A stretch of DNA of 64,000 bases from Fasciola hepatica (Eukaryota > Platyhelminthes > Trematoda > Plagiorchiida > Fasciolidae). Under the pieces are notes generated by a model. The model did no database searches and was not told where the DNA came from. It saw nothing but the letters and a program-made list of their open reading frames with translations. The translations under genes and the position numbers were made by a program. How positions within the stretch are numbered: the stretch's first letter is position 1; every line of letters starts with the position of its first letter. Location: positions 186,001-250,000 of the forward strand of contig CANUEZ040000105.1 of NCBI GenBank assembly GCA_948099385.1, written 5' to 3'. Below are positions 25,769-36,993 of the stretch, piece after piece.

Positions 25769-25806
<38 letters not shown>
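25769..25806. repeat. TA microsatellite
   Basis: Uninterrupted TA units on the other side of the 25.5 kb repeat. Confidence 0.95.
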
Positions 25807-25810
<4 letters not shown>

Positions 25811-26238
25811 TGTCAATATCTCTCTAATGCTTTGTTAATATATCAGCTTTGTTACGGTCTTCGGTTGACTGCCTGTGGAGTTGGAGTTTAGAGATACTCG
25901 CGACATTCGTGAAAAGAAAACACATGTAGTTTCAAACTTTTAAATCTCTGGAAGGATTTGACGTAATAATTAGATCACAGTGGATTCTGTATTTCAGTTT
26001 ACCCGTTATAGATACTACTGACAAGAGCAGTAGGATAAATCAAATCAAACGATAGGAGAACGTGAAGAGAAGAAGCGTGAACGAATTGTACTGTTTGAAC
26101 CCAATGCAGTCACGAGAATAAGTGGTATGTTTTTCCCGTGTTTTCCAACCTGCTGTTAAGGTATGAAAATATTTGTAGCAAGAAAATATTCAGTTGTGGC
26201 AGCCGACAGGGATGCAAAAAACATCTGCTTTTATATTG
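25807..26238. other. No gene recognised
   Basis: Nothing with coding or repeat character was seen. Confidence 0.55.
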
Positions 26239-26572
26239 CTATGAAGTGCTAATAAATGCAGAATACCAGCCTTTATAATGAAAATCTGGATACCCCAAAT
26301 TATTACTGAAAAAATTGAAACAAACCATTATCCATAACTGGAACATCAGGTCTTGCAGTTGCCTTTATTGTTTGCGTTGCTGTTGGCAGTTTCGAATTTG
26401 TTTCTGTTGAGATTGTATTAACAGTACTAAGAATATTGTCTGATAAACGCGAAGTAAAAGGCAAATAAAATTCACTCGAATTAGGAACTACTGATAAATA
26501 CCCGTTTAAAACGGAACAAACGAGACTAATCACATTATTTGGAAGATCATAACTACGAGCTGAATCTTTCAT
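26239..26572 (-). CDS. Possible Ser/Thr-rich gene end
   Basis: A minus-strand frame from an ATG at 26572 runs 89 codons. It is rich in Ser, Thr and Asn (for example STVNTISTETNSKLPTATQ), and ends with a pyrimidine-rich stretch closing in cag at 26306. The bases after that acceptor (26305 to 26239) read NNLGYPDFHYKGWYSAFIST and stop. The T-rich end of the long frame may therefore be intron, with an unplaced donor upstream. An in-frame stop lies just before the ATG, so the ATG could be a true start. No family is recognised. Confidence 0.3.
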
Positions 26573-28769
26573 GGACTTTTGTCAAATTTATTTGCATACC
26601 GTTTTTCATACCGATTGTCCATCGGATAGTCAAAGAGCCACATTGAAAAAAGTGATAAGACGAGCCTGAAAATACGGCATGGCCTGGGACTTTGTCGATC
26701 TTATCGGCCTGCGCAAGACTGCGCCTAGAGTTGTTGCGACAGCTAATTGGTCTTCTCAGGGCATTCCTAAGTTTGCCTAATCTTATACAAGTGAACAATC
26801 AGAACACACATTTGCAGAAATGTAACGAATCAGGGCAAACGTTTATTTAACGCGCATAAGTTATTTTCTAAACTTTACATTGCCATATTCAAAATGTAAC
26901 TGGAAGTTTTATTATGAAAGCGTTCTCACTGATTGTTGATATCCTGCCGGTTGTGAATGTTGTGGTTGTTTCCGTGTGCATGGAAGACTGATCTGTTTGC
27001 GAAAAAATCACATGATAATCAGGACGCGTTGAGTGCGTTTCTGTTCGGATTTCGGAGAGCCGCTATGCCATTGACCAAGTTCAAGCCAAAACATAAAAAT
27101 CGTAGGAATCGGGATGACAACCACAAATCCCCCTATTCTTGTTACTCTATTCTGAGAAAATATCTGGCTAACATGCGGGTGATAAATCAGACATGGCGTG
27201 AACAACGGATTTCTTGTTGGGGGGGATGAACACGTGGTGGATTTCACAGAGATTCTTTTGCTCATTTTCTGATAGAATAGTTCACTTCCCCAATCTGCGT
27301 TATATTGCTGATACTTGGAAGGCAACATCAGCACAAAACCAAACTATTTCCCATTCTATCAGTAATTTACTAAAATATTACAATTCACTTTCAAACGGAC
27401 ATCATGTACGGAGTACTAGGTTTTCTACAGATTTAATTATATGATATTCATGTACCATGTGTGTTTGGTGGATGTGAGCTCGTTTGGCGCTTCGATCGCA
27501 CATGGAATGGAATAGAGTTTATCTGTAATTAGTAAACTGAATGTCTTTGATTATTTCGCATAGCCCAGTCAATCCTGTTCCACATACCGGTGATTGCCTT
27601 TGGGCAGGTGAGGCTTGTTGAGGAAAGGGCTGGGAAAGAGGAGTTAGTGAAATGGTTAGTTTGAGAGATTCGAGATTTGGAACTTGATCGGCTTCAGTAG
27701 TTATACGTTGAAAAAATGTCATTCATTTATTCAGTAAAAGCTCATTTGGGCATATTTTAAACATTCTACAAGTAATATGTTCAACGTATTTGGTGGAACA
27801 TTTATCACACCAGATATTGTGGATTCACCTCTGCTACATTTATAAATGCATCTTTTTCGGGTAACATGGATCGATGGAATGATTCAAAAGTATGGATGAC
27901 AATCGAATATCACTGTACCCATAAATACACAGTTCAGTATTCTAGCTCATTTTATCATTGTATCTGGATACTCACATCTGGCTAGAATTTGAGGTGTTCT
28001 TGATTTTTGGCACTGGTAAACGAAGTCCAATACATACTGCAATTCGGCGACTGTCTTCTGGCTCATGAGTAGTGCAGAAAGGAACAAAGGAGTAGGGTTT
28101 CCACATCCCGCCCAGTATGTTACCAAACTGATGTTCTCTCTCATATTCGCTGGATGTTTGATGGAACATTCATGTATCTGTTCGTTGTAAAACCCAAGGG
28201 AGTAATAGAGTCATTAGGTCTGATATTTTCCTTGCGATGCTTTCTGCAATAACCAAACAGAAAACATGGTTCAATTCCCAATGAGTATATTGCAGTACAC
28301 AGGTTCAGGCTCATCCGCACCGTTGTAAACTATTAGGCGCATGCAGTTTTCAACATTCTAATTACCTCTTTTCGAATTGCATACAGCCAATTGAACACTT
28401 CCACTCCCTATATATATATATATATTTGAGGATGTCTCCTTTCGGGTATTCGAAACTCCCAACAACAACTGATTCTTAGCATAAATTGAAAACGTCTTAC
28501 TGTTTGTTACAGGAATGCACACTGATCAAATGTAAGAGTGAATAACTATGTAGTTGTAATGAAACAAGCGTAAATCAAATGCTCAGCATCAAGACAACTC
28601 ACGGTTTTTTCTAGGTCTTATTGTAGCACCTGGATGGTAAATTAGTGTAAGTAAGAAAAATATTATAAAGATGACTAAATTTTATCTACCGACAATTTCC
28701 TTTCCAAAGTTTTGGCGCAAAAAAATATTGGTTGCAATTGAATCAAATAATGTTTTGAATCACACTCAT
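26573..28769. other. No gene assigned
   Basis: Unsupported frames include 27008-27334 (-), 108 codons, 27214-27444 (+), and two overlapping minus-strand frames at 27947-28169. A short TA run lies at 28411-28426. None has a phase-consistent splice pair. Confidence 0.4.
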
Positions 28770-29790
28770 CAAGATTTGGTTTGAAATCATGAAATTTGAT
28801 TAGGGCGTTCATGCGAGTAGCAAAGATTTGAGATCCAGTGAAATAGAGTAGAAAATTTATTGATTAGACGACGATAGTTACCTGTCACGTGAATGAAATT
28901 CACAGGCTTTATCTCCCTGGACTTCATCCAATTGTGAATCCCACGGTTTACTTCTTGGACCTCATGATCCAAACATGCCTTGTCCACAATTGAGTTCCAT
29001 CTTGAGACAGCAAAAACATGTGAAACTTGCCATTTCTTTTGCGTGTAAAATCATCTTCACATCCAAAATATCCCCTATATAATGTTTTACTCGTATACAA
29101 ACCAAGTAACGAAACCTTCAAGAAGAGAGATTTGGAGGTTTATTTATAATTTTCTGTGAGTTATAATTTATTCAAATTTGCCTACGAACAGCAATCACTT
29201 ACCAATTCACAAGCCGAGTCTTCTTTGTTATTCCAAGATGCGTCTAGCAAAGTTCCTTTATTTTGCACAGGTGTTTCACTGCCTATTCGGCTTGAAATGC
29301 TGACTTCCAAGTCTACAACGGGAATCACGTGGGTTAAAAAATGTAATGAGTTTCACTCTGATTAGTCTACTTCAATATAAATTGTGAGCAGCCAGACAAC
29401 CTTTGTAAAAGCTATTCACCAAGGATCATTTTTTTCAAAATTCTTTTTAATGCATTCTGGTAAGTACACTTTATACTGTGAAAAGCTTTTTGGGGCTTAC
29501 CAATTATTTCCACATCATGATCTAGTATGAAATACGGCAAAGGATTTAATGAGAAGAATACGTCGTTGAAGTTTTCAAAGTTGGTTCATCAAATGAAGAA
29601 TAAGATGCGACGGAAATAATCTTACACTCAGTAGGTGCACCGGATGTTTTGTATATGAATTGAATGTAAACAAGTGCATATAATATCTCGCCTGTATACA
29701 TGCTGTTCCAACGTTGATCAACGACGAATATAGAAAGGTGTCTACACAGCTGCTTTATATGTGGCAAAATGTGCCCAGTCACAGTCATCC
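28770..29790 (-). repeat. Tandem coding module, copy A
   Basis: It is about 1,021 bp and repeated directly by copy B. Corresponding splice sites are spaced 1,020 to 1,021 bp apart (donors 28882/29902, acceptors 29115/30136 and 29312/30333). Exon-like parts are better kept than the spacers. Copy A carries a one-base deletion in its longest exon (234 against 235 bp), which breaks the frame. Confidence 0.85.
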
Positions 29791-30333
29791 ATATTTGGTC
29801 TGAAATCATAAAATTTGATTAAGTGTGTTCATGCGAGTAGGAAAAATTTGAAATCCAGTGAAATGCAGTAGAAATTTTATGGATTTGACGACGATAGTTA
29901 CCTGTCACGTGAATGAAATGCTCAGGATTTATATCCATGGCATACATACATTTGTGAATCTCATGGTTTACTTTTTGAACCTCATGATCCAAACATGCCT
30001 TGTCCACATTTGAATCCGATCTTTTGGCAGCAAAGAACATGTGAATTTTGCCATTTCTCCTGTATGTAAAATCATCTTTACATCCCAAATAAACTCTTCG
30101 TAATGGACTACTCGTATAAAAACCGACTAACGAAATCTTCAAGAAGAGAGACTTGGAGGTTAGTTTGTAATTTCCTGTGGGTTATAATTTATTCAATTTT
30201 GCCTACGAATAGCAATCACTTACGAATTCACAAGCCGAGACCTCTTCATTATTCAAAGTGGCGTTCAGCAAACGTCCCATATTTTGCAGTGGTGTTTCAC
30301 TGCCTGTTTGACTTGAAATATCGACCTCAAAGT
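28882..30333 (-). CDS. Tandemly duplicated multi-exon gene, function unknown
   Basis: On the minus strand, copy B gives exon 30333-30224 (acceptor cccgttgtag, donor gtaagtgatt) reading SSQTGSETPLQNMGRLLNA. Exon 30136-29902 follows (acceptor cttcttgaag, donor gtaact) with LGCKDDFTYRRNGKIHMFF, VDKACLDHEVQKVNHEI and NPEHFIHVT. Next comes exon 29799-29626 (acceptor atgatttcag, donor gtaaga) with QIWMTVTGHILPHIKQL, FVVDQRWNSMYTGEIL and VYIQFIYKTSG. Phase is kept through both junctions, so the transcript passes from copy B into copy A. Copy A repeats the series: about 29576-29501, FNDVFFSLNPLPYFI; then 29312-29203 and 29115-28882. Its long exon is frameshifted, and the next acceptor is mutated (ttcag to ttcaa near 28792). 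The module holds a few Cys and no recognised domain. Upstream minus-strand exons at 30.9-31.7 kb may belong to it. Confidence 0.6.
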
Positions 30334-30797
30334 CTACAACGGGAATCACATGGGTTAAAAAATGTAATGAGTTTCACCGTGATTAGTCTACTTCAATAGG
30401 AATTGTGAGCAGCGAGACAACAGGTGTAAAGGCTATTCATAAAGTAACATTCCCTTCAAAATCCTTCTGAATGTGTTCTGGTAAGTACACTTTATACTGT
30501 GGAAAGCTTTATGGAGCATACCAATTATGTCCCAATCATTGTCTACTATGAAATACGGCGAAGGATATAATGAGAAAAATACGTCATTGAAGTTCTCAAA
30601 GTTAGTTCATCAAATGAAGATTAGGGGGTGACGGAAACAATCTTTCACTTGGTAGGTATACTGGATGTTTTGTATATGAATTGAATGTAAACAAGTGCAC
30701 ATAATATCTCGCCTGTATACATGCTGTTCCAACGTTGATCAACGTCGAATATAGAAAGGGCGTCTACACAGCTGCTTTATATGTCGCAAAATATATG
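29791..30797 (-). repeat. Tandem coding module, copy B
   Basis: It is the second direct copy. Homology to copy A stops near 30797. At its far end, the part matching exon 29799-29626 has a one-base insertion, so that exon is broken here while the middle exons are intact. Confidence 0.85.
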
Positions 30798-30920
30798 CCC
30801 ACGCAGACACAGTATCGATCACTGTGTATGTGTGGCGATCGATGGGCGAAATGATTTTAGCTGACATGGTTGTGTGCTTTTTGAACGAATCAAATATGTT
30901 GAATGGTCAACTGAATTCAC

Positions 30921-31075
30921 CATACTGTACCCACGGATAATTTGTTGGTGATCATTTGGTTTCAAGTATAAATGTGACCAGACGATTTTTGACGGTGCAC
31001 CAGGAATAAAAGCACAGTTGTTAGGCAATGCCAAACTTAATTTATTTCTCAATTTTATCCATTCCATAGAAGAAT
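30921..31075 (-). CDS. Putative internal exon, function unknown
   Basis: It is bounded by acceptor gggtcggcag and donor gtgaattc; gtacag ten bases earlier is an alternative. The open phase reads MEWIKLRNKLSLALPNN, then FIPGAPSKIVWSHLYLKP. It lies just upstream, in the sense of transcription, of the tandem modules on the same strand and could be part of that gene. However, the phase does not join directly to the exon at 31364-31688. Confidence 0.35.
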
Positions 31076-31167
31076 CTGCCGACCCAATACTGAACGTGCA
31101 GTTATCAAGCTAGGTTTAGATTTACAATATTCGTCTCGGGGACAACTAACTATATGCTGTTCATGAG

Positions 31168-31173
<6 letters not shown>

Positions 31174-31226
<53 letters not shown>
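31174..31226. repeat. TA microsatellite
   Basis: Uninterrupted TA units of about 53 bp. Confidence 0.95.
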
Positions 31227-31227
<1 letters not shown>

Positions 31228-31363
31228 CACTGCACATGGATTCAGATAAGGTGCCATCATGAACAACAAAGAAAAAACGGTACATTCAAATTTAGTGTGC
31301 TAATGTCTCAGCAAGAAAAATCTAATTGCCCAGCGTAACACCACACCACTCAGATGAAATTAC

Positions 31364-31688
31364 CAAACGTTTCTCGAAAACGTGAAGCTTCTTGGCCCGA
31401 TTGTTTCCATTAGGAAATCGTGTTTTTCATTTATGTGAAAATTTACCGGAAAACAGAACATTTTGTTTCTCAGTGCACGCACTACCATCGACCAACTAGA
31501 TTGTGACGCACTCGTACGACTGCGCAATACCCAATGGAAGCTGAAGAAATAATCCCATTCATCGCATGCACTAACAACTTTGAGCAAGTTAACCACAAAA
31601 GGGAATAGTTTTCTTGAATTTTCTGCTAACATTGTCAAATATGTTCCAAGTAACCAAGCCGTGTTTCCACGGGACTTGCCATCTGATT
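31364..31688 (-). CDS. Putative exon, function unknown
   Basis: It has acceptor gtgtcgaaacag and donor gtaatttc, with 107 open codons between. The frame includes GNTAWLLGTYLTMLAEN, KLFPFVVNLLKVVSACDEWD and ending PRSFTFSRNVW, with several hydrophobic stretches. It is among the longest non-repeat frames in the window and lies on the same strand as the tandem modules. No family is recognised. Confidence 0.4.
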
Positions 31689-31963
31689 CTGTTTCGACAC
31701 AAAGTAAAACTGTCAGACAGTGATAATACATTTCAAATACAACTAGTTTCGGTTATTCATACTTGGTTCATTCTTGTTTGTTCTTCTCCTGTCTCTGGAA
31801 CCTCTCTGCAACAGCTGGGCGACGGTAAGTAAGTGGACGCAGCGACCACGATGGGAAGTGCCTTAAGGATATGAAGACGCAAGAAAAACACTAGTTTGCG
31901 TTCGAACCATTCGTCCAAGAGTAGGCTGCTTGTTGTTGAGTAGTGACGTCACTATGCATATAC

Positions 31964-32039
<76 letters not shown>

Positions 32040-32439
32040 ATACAAGAACATAAGACCAATGTTGCAAAAGCACGCACATTTCGGAATAGTTTGAGAGTAA
32101 GTCAAGGCCTGACGGTGAAGAAATTTAATAATCTGACTTCGGTATTGGTCAGGCCATAAATGATAAGGAGAATGATTGATAAACAAGTGACATAAATTAC
32201 CAACGACGAATTTTTGCTCCACGCAAACGTTCTTTCTTGTATGAAGGAGGCTAAAGATGTGATTGCAACGTAGCTATTAAAAACTGAAATCTGTGGAATT
32301 TGTTCTAGCTGCAAAATAAAGGAAACTGCGGTTTGCGGTAGATTTGTAGGTATGGATTGTGTGAGGAATCCATATAAGATAAATTATAGGCACAAGGATT
32401 CCAGATCTTTTATGATGCGGGATCTACTTGCATTTTTCC
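31689..32439. other. No gene; TA microsatellite
   Basis: It contains a TA array at 31963-32036 (about 74 bp). Tyr/Ile frames across it are artefacts. Nothing else was recognised. Confidence 0.6.
31963..32036. repeat. TA microsatellite
   Basis: TA units with one aca break near 31978-31982. Confidence 0.95.
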
Positions 32440-32660
32440 CATTAAGCAGTTCAAACCGCAAGCTGGAATAGAACCGGTGACACACTGCTTACGGGGAAAG
32501 TGTTCAACCACACAATCCCAACCGTCAACACCACGGAAGCCCAATTTGTGCAGCAGCTACCCGGTAAGAAGACTGTCCTCGATTCGGTTCCCTGGACAGT
32601 TGATTTTGAAAAAATGCAAGTGGATATTCCACTTTGCAAATCCATATGGACTGGGAATTT
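32440..32660 (-). mobile_element. Probable tRNA-derived SINE
   Basis: Read on the minus strand, it carries an A-box-like gtgtggttgaaca (32501-32513) and a B-box-like ggttctattcc (32464-32474) at tRNA-like spacing. Its plus-strand translation AGIEPVTHCLRGKCSTT is typical of spurious proteins from such repeats. A second open frame on the plus strand (NTTEAQFVQQL) looks protein-like but overlaps the SINE and is not called. Confidence 0.5.
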
Positions 32661-33114
32661 AGAAACTTTATAATAAGTGTCCGTAGATGTAGAATATAGT
32701 GTATATTTCTGGCAAAACTGAATGATGAAGCTAGTGCTGGTTCGGTTTTCAGAAAGCAAGACAACTTTCATTTAGTTTCACGTTTACGAACTCCGCTAAT
32801 AGAAAGGGTTTGCATGGCAACCAAAACTTCGATTAACAATTTTCCACCGACTACGTCGTGTTACTTACAATAAATCTCCTCATTTAACCATCGAGTTAGA
32901 TTTGTTATGAGCAATGCTCATAGAATGTTGGAAACTCGGAAGCAGGACACAATGAACATTGAACGAAACAAAATTTTTTTCTAACTTGTCAAAGGATAGT
33001 ACCGAAATCCGAGATTCTCACCGACTAGAAGTGTAGAAATATGGGCAAAAATGAGTTCGGTCTTATATCGTTCTAGATTGAACATGATAAGATGTGCCGT
33101 AAACCCGGCGCCAG
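32661..33114. other. No gene recognised
   Basis: Nothing was seen apart from T-rich sequence that could be an intron of the gene starting at 33115. Confidence 0.5.
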
Positions 33115-34058
33115 TTTTCTATATTCAATCAACATGACAGCGATTATGAGGAGTTACTCATTCACTGGTCCAATCTTATCTATAAGGACCGTGTATTGAT
33201 GAGATTTCGGACGGATACTGCTTCCGTAATGGATGCAATATTTACCCCTGAATCTAGAGCACAGACTGTATTTGAGCGATCCATTTATTCCAGCAACATG
33301 CCCAGAGTGAACCAATATGAGTGCTCAAGTCAACGCAAGTCAATGAATAATTTCAAGTGTTTATTAGCCGGTGAGCAATGACTCATAACGTATAATTACT
33401 CCAACGATGACTTCAGATTGTCGACCAGAGAATGTGTAATACCTTGTTAATTATCGAAATAAATTTATTTAAGCTGGAAGAGCTCAATTCTGATAGCGCA
33501 AATCCAAATAACATTGGAGGACATTTCAATGAAATTCGGTGTTCTTGGGGAGACATGACGGTCGGGTCAATGAAAAAATGTCACTAAATTTATTGTAGGA
33601 GCTGGATTTCCGGCAGAATGTTCATCAATACGTACGAAGAGGAATATATCCATCTATCATTTTATAATTAGAAAAGAAGAACGAGACGCGTTATTCAACC
33701 AGTGGTAACTTAAGACTAATAAAAGCACTACAAAAGAAAAATTTTCGATTTCATCTTTCTTCGGCGGTGGATGGTGGACGTATGTCAAAAAATGGGATGG
33801 GACATACAAACAACGATTTAACTTCTATGAGTGGAACAACTTAATTTCTGACGTTTTGGATGATGAGCATACACCAGAAGTGAAAACATGTGCTGTGGAC
33901 AAATCGTGTCCAATATTGTATCAGCACAAATTTTGCCATAAGATGAAAATTTCTTCACGTTATAAAAACGAAGTAAGTTCAGGCGTCAAATAATAATGGA
34001 TGGTGGTATAGCATTTTCAAAACGACTACAGCATAGATTTGAAAACCGAAAAATATAA
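33115..34058 (+). CDS. Putative five-exon gene end, function unknown
   Basis: The exons are 33115-33370 (donor gtgagc), 33481-33560, 33599-33631, 33715-33972 (donor gtaagttc) and 34032-34058, ending in TAA. Phase holds at all four junctions, giving 217 codons plus stop. The second and third donors (gtcggg, gtacga) are weak. The frame reads SDYEELLIHWSNLIYKDRVL, MRFRTDTASVMDAIFTPES, HFNEIRCSWGDM, then WWTYVKKWDGTYKQRFNFYE, CAVDKSCPILYQHKFCHK and a basic end. The region 33730-33972 is notable for Trp, Tyr and four Cys, as in an extracellular disulfide-bonded domain, but no family is recognised. The 5' end is missing. Confidence 0.5.
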
Positions 34059-34458
34059 ATGGAAGTGATGAAATAATTATGGTATCGGTGAAGTAGCTTC
34101 GGAACTGATAAACCTAGGAAAGGTCTGCTTTCATTGGGAAACGTTTTTACCAGTATGATTCTATCGACATGATTGAATTTAGAACCACAGGTTTTAAGGA
34201 TTTCCTTTGGACTCAAGTGTATCCAAGATGGACGCCAGTGAATATGATAAAGAGTCTTAGACTGGTAATCGTGGTGAATAGCAATGGAGGAATTAGTGTG
34301 AAATAAATGAATTATGTAATGCTTCAGGAATAGAATAGAGGCATGGATTTCGGCTAAATTCGCAGATTTCCGTTTTGAGGAGAACAGTGACACTTATCGG
34401 TCCTTGGCGGTCAACCATCTCGTTTTGTTCAGTGCGTGTGTCAAAATCCACAAGAGGT

Positions 34459-34672
34459 TCAACCCAAAACATGACATTCCTCGAAGACGGTGTGTCGATG
34501 TTCGTCAGGCCTCAGCGTTCTCGTAGTCCTGAGTCCATTCGGATCGTACACCAGTATTTTGTTGTAGTGCTTAGAGATGGTGTTAAAGCTTTCAAATTGA
34601 CGGTATCGTTCACAAGTAGCAAACTGAGCCTCGCACTCTCCCTCGTAGAGATATTCACAGTGAAGTTGAACG
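34459..34672 (-). CDS. Putative Cys-rich exon, function unknown
   Basis: After acceptor caactaatcag the minus-strand frame reads QLHCEYLYEGECEAQFATC, ISKHYNKILVYDPNG and HTVFEECHVLG before a stop at 34459-34461. It has five Cys in about 70 residues. A donor near the end was not placed. The plus strand is also open here (34375-34680, 101 codons), so strand is uncertain; the acceptor and composition favour minus. Confidence 0.3.
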
Positions 34673-36823
34673 CTGATTAGTTGAACACTACAACATCAAG
34701 GTAATCAAAATCACTAGTGAGAATTACAAATGAGGCCATAAAAGGTTTTTTTTATTTCATTCGATGGACTGAGTTCGGGAAACATTCTAAAAGATGGAGT
34801 GGGCAAATGTGAGCTCCGGGGTAAGTTTGAAGAATTATGTTTGGGAGAAAGACTAGTGAACAAGGTCCTTTTTCAGTTTTTTATGCTTCGGTGATTACAT
34901 CAAGATATATACACAAAAAGGAGAGCGATTTGACAAATTTCGCAAACGGTAGAATTGCTAGAGAATAGTGGTGATGAAACACCCTGAGGCTTGATAAAAT
35001 ATTTTGTGATGTAGATAAATGCTCAAGAATCATTGGGAACCAGCTCGTTTTCCGACTTGTGCTCTTCAAGTGTGTTCAACGAAAATAATGGTAAAATCGG
35101 AACATTATTATTAGTGAAATAAATCATTTGTCAAATAGGTTGTGAAAACGAAATCCACTAGAATGATTGTGGGTTAAGGATGGCAAAGATGTTCCAGTGC
35201 AAGAAGATTCTCATGGTAAAGATATTTTTGAATAATAGTAAGGCCAGCAAGTTAAATATCGGAAGCGATTGGATGGATAATCCAACGGGAAAAATTCACA
35301 GTTGACATCAAGCGGCTCAAAGTATACCGGTTCGGTTAGGAACATAATCTTTTGCAATTTGATCGTATAGGAAGACAAAGTGGAATAAACTCGCAAGAAA
35401 TGACATCAAACACATTCATACTTTCTTGAGTCATACTACACTAAGAGAAATGCAAATCATCATCATTATTGATTGATGATGAGGAAGTTCTTTTTGTGCC
35501 TCACTTACTACCGGTACTTGTTTGCCCACCGAACATGTTCAGCCTGTTTCGACTGTTGCGCTGATCAAATGACCTTTATGAGAAACTTTAGGATACTACG
35601 ATTTCCGTCCACGTGAGGAACACTTTACGTTGAAGAAAAACGAGGCATAGATCAGGTAGCTTCAAGTTCGTTCCCTTCCGAACCAACCAGGGCGAATCAG
35701 TCAGAAAGAGAAAATGCATCTTGAAGCATCTGCGGGATTGAGACACTCAACTCCATCGGTTCTAATGTACAAGTGATGGCATACGGATGTGCTGCTCCTA
35801 ATTGTTGGCAGTGAGACCAGGAATTTTCAGCGGAACTAGACATGTTTCAAAATTCATAACTGGTAATGGAATTACCGAAATGAACAAGTAATTTCTAAAA
35901 GCTAGAAAAATTCACAGATTTTGATTTAGTTCATTGTTTCGTTCTTATTGGGATCAAATCGCCATATTCACAACAGCATTCTTGGTATAACACCAGTCCA
36001 TCATATAAATCCGTCCTTATGCAAGTGCGCTCAGAACGAGTAGTCCAGGTGAATCAGGAAAAAATATGGATAATCAAGAAAACCTTTCACAATTTATTAA
36101 CCGATTTCAGCAATCAGTTTTGCTGAATCGAAACACTTCCAGATTTTGTTGACCGTGCGCTGCGAAATTTGACTAATTAAATCATTTTATTCTCACATCT
36201 GAACTCAGCTTCCAATCAGAATGGCTATTTCTTTTACCGTGCACCCATGATAGTTAATAAACGGCCAAAATATTGTTTTTTGATCTTTCAGTGTAGATTC
36301 AATTCCTCCGCGGTGATTTGTTCAATGTCAACAGCTCAGTAATGAACCGATTGCTTTGACAGAACGCTATTTGGGTTACCATTCCTCTCTGCAACTCAGT
36401 GGTGCGCTTTGCACATGAGCCACTTCGTTGTATGTGCTTCAAAATCATGTGGAATAAAAGTCTTTTTATCGGCAAACTCGTACAAGTTAAAGTTTTCCTA
36501 ATCGTCTATTGCTACTGTTCTGCTGAGTTCATATTGAACCCGTTCAAGTTAATTCACTCTTGACGCGTTCCTTGTCACCATTTCATTGTGACGATCACAA
36601 GGACTAATCTTCGATAAACACAATGATGCTGAAAATTCAATCATGCAAGACACCGAGTTGAACTTCGAATACGTTCCGTAACTTTTGCAACGCACACATA
36701 TTTCAAACTGGAACTATAGAATCGACGAACTCCTTATTTTGAGGAATACATTCCTCATAATTAGTCATAATATCGGTATGCGGAATCGACCGTTCAAGTC
36801 CACAAGAAATGTGATATTTACAG
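34673..36823. other. No gene recognised
   Basis: Short frames on both strands were seen, with no splice-supported exon and no repeat. Confidence 0.45.
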
Positions 36824-36993
36824 GTTCATCATGCAGATTTCATTCTATTTGGATAATAGCTTTGAATTTACAAAGTGCTTCCATAAAGATTGAGTCTTGT
36901 ACATATGGTGCTGTGTTTCGGGTGTACAAGAGTCCGGTGCGTCAAACGTACAGAATTGTAGTGTTGAGGAAGAATGTATCAATAGAAATCTAA
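36824..36993 (+). CDS. Putative terminal exon, function unknown
   Basis: It follows acceptor gtgatatttacag. It reads SSCRFHSIWIIALNLQSAS, GAVFRVYKSPVRQTYRIVV and stops at 36991-36993. The frame is open upstream of the acceptor as well, back to 36685, so the exon could be longer. Basic, beta-like composition; no family is recognised. Confidence 0.35.

Noticed and set aside
25346..25838. Frames with IYIYIY tails (also at 31-32, 43.5 and 50.4 kb)
   Set aside because: They run into TA microsatellites; the tails are TA translated in frame.
29455..29475. Perfect plus-strand donor gtaagtacac in the tandem module
   Set aside because: All other splice signals and the phase chain of the module are on the minus strand; this is taken as chance.
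32477..32771. Frames AGIEPVTHCLRGK and NTTEAQFVQQL
   Set aside because: Both lie in a tRNA-derived SINE, and the first is a typical spurious repeat translation.
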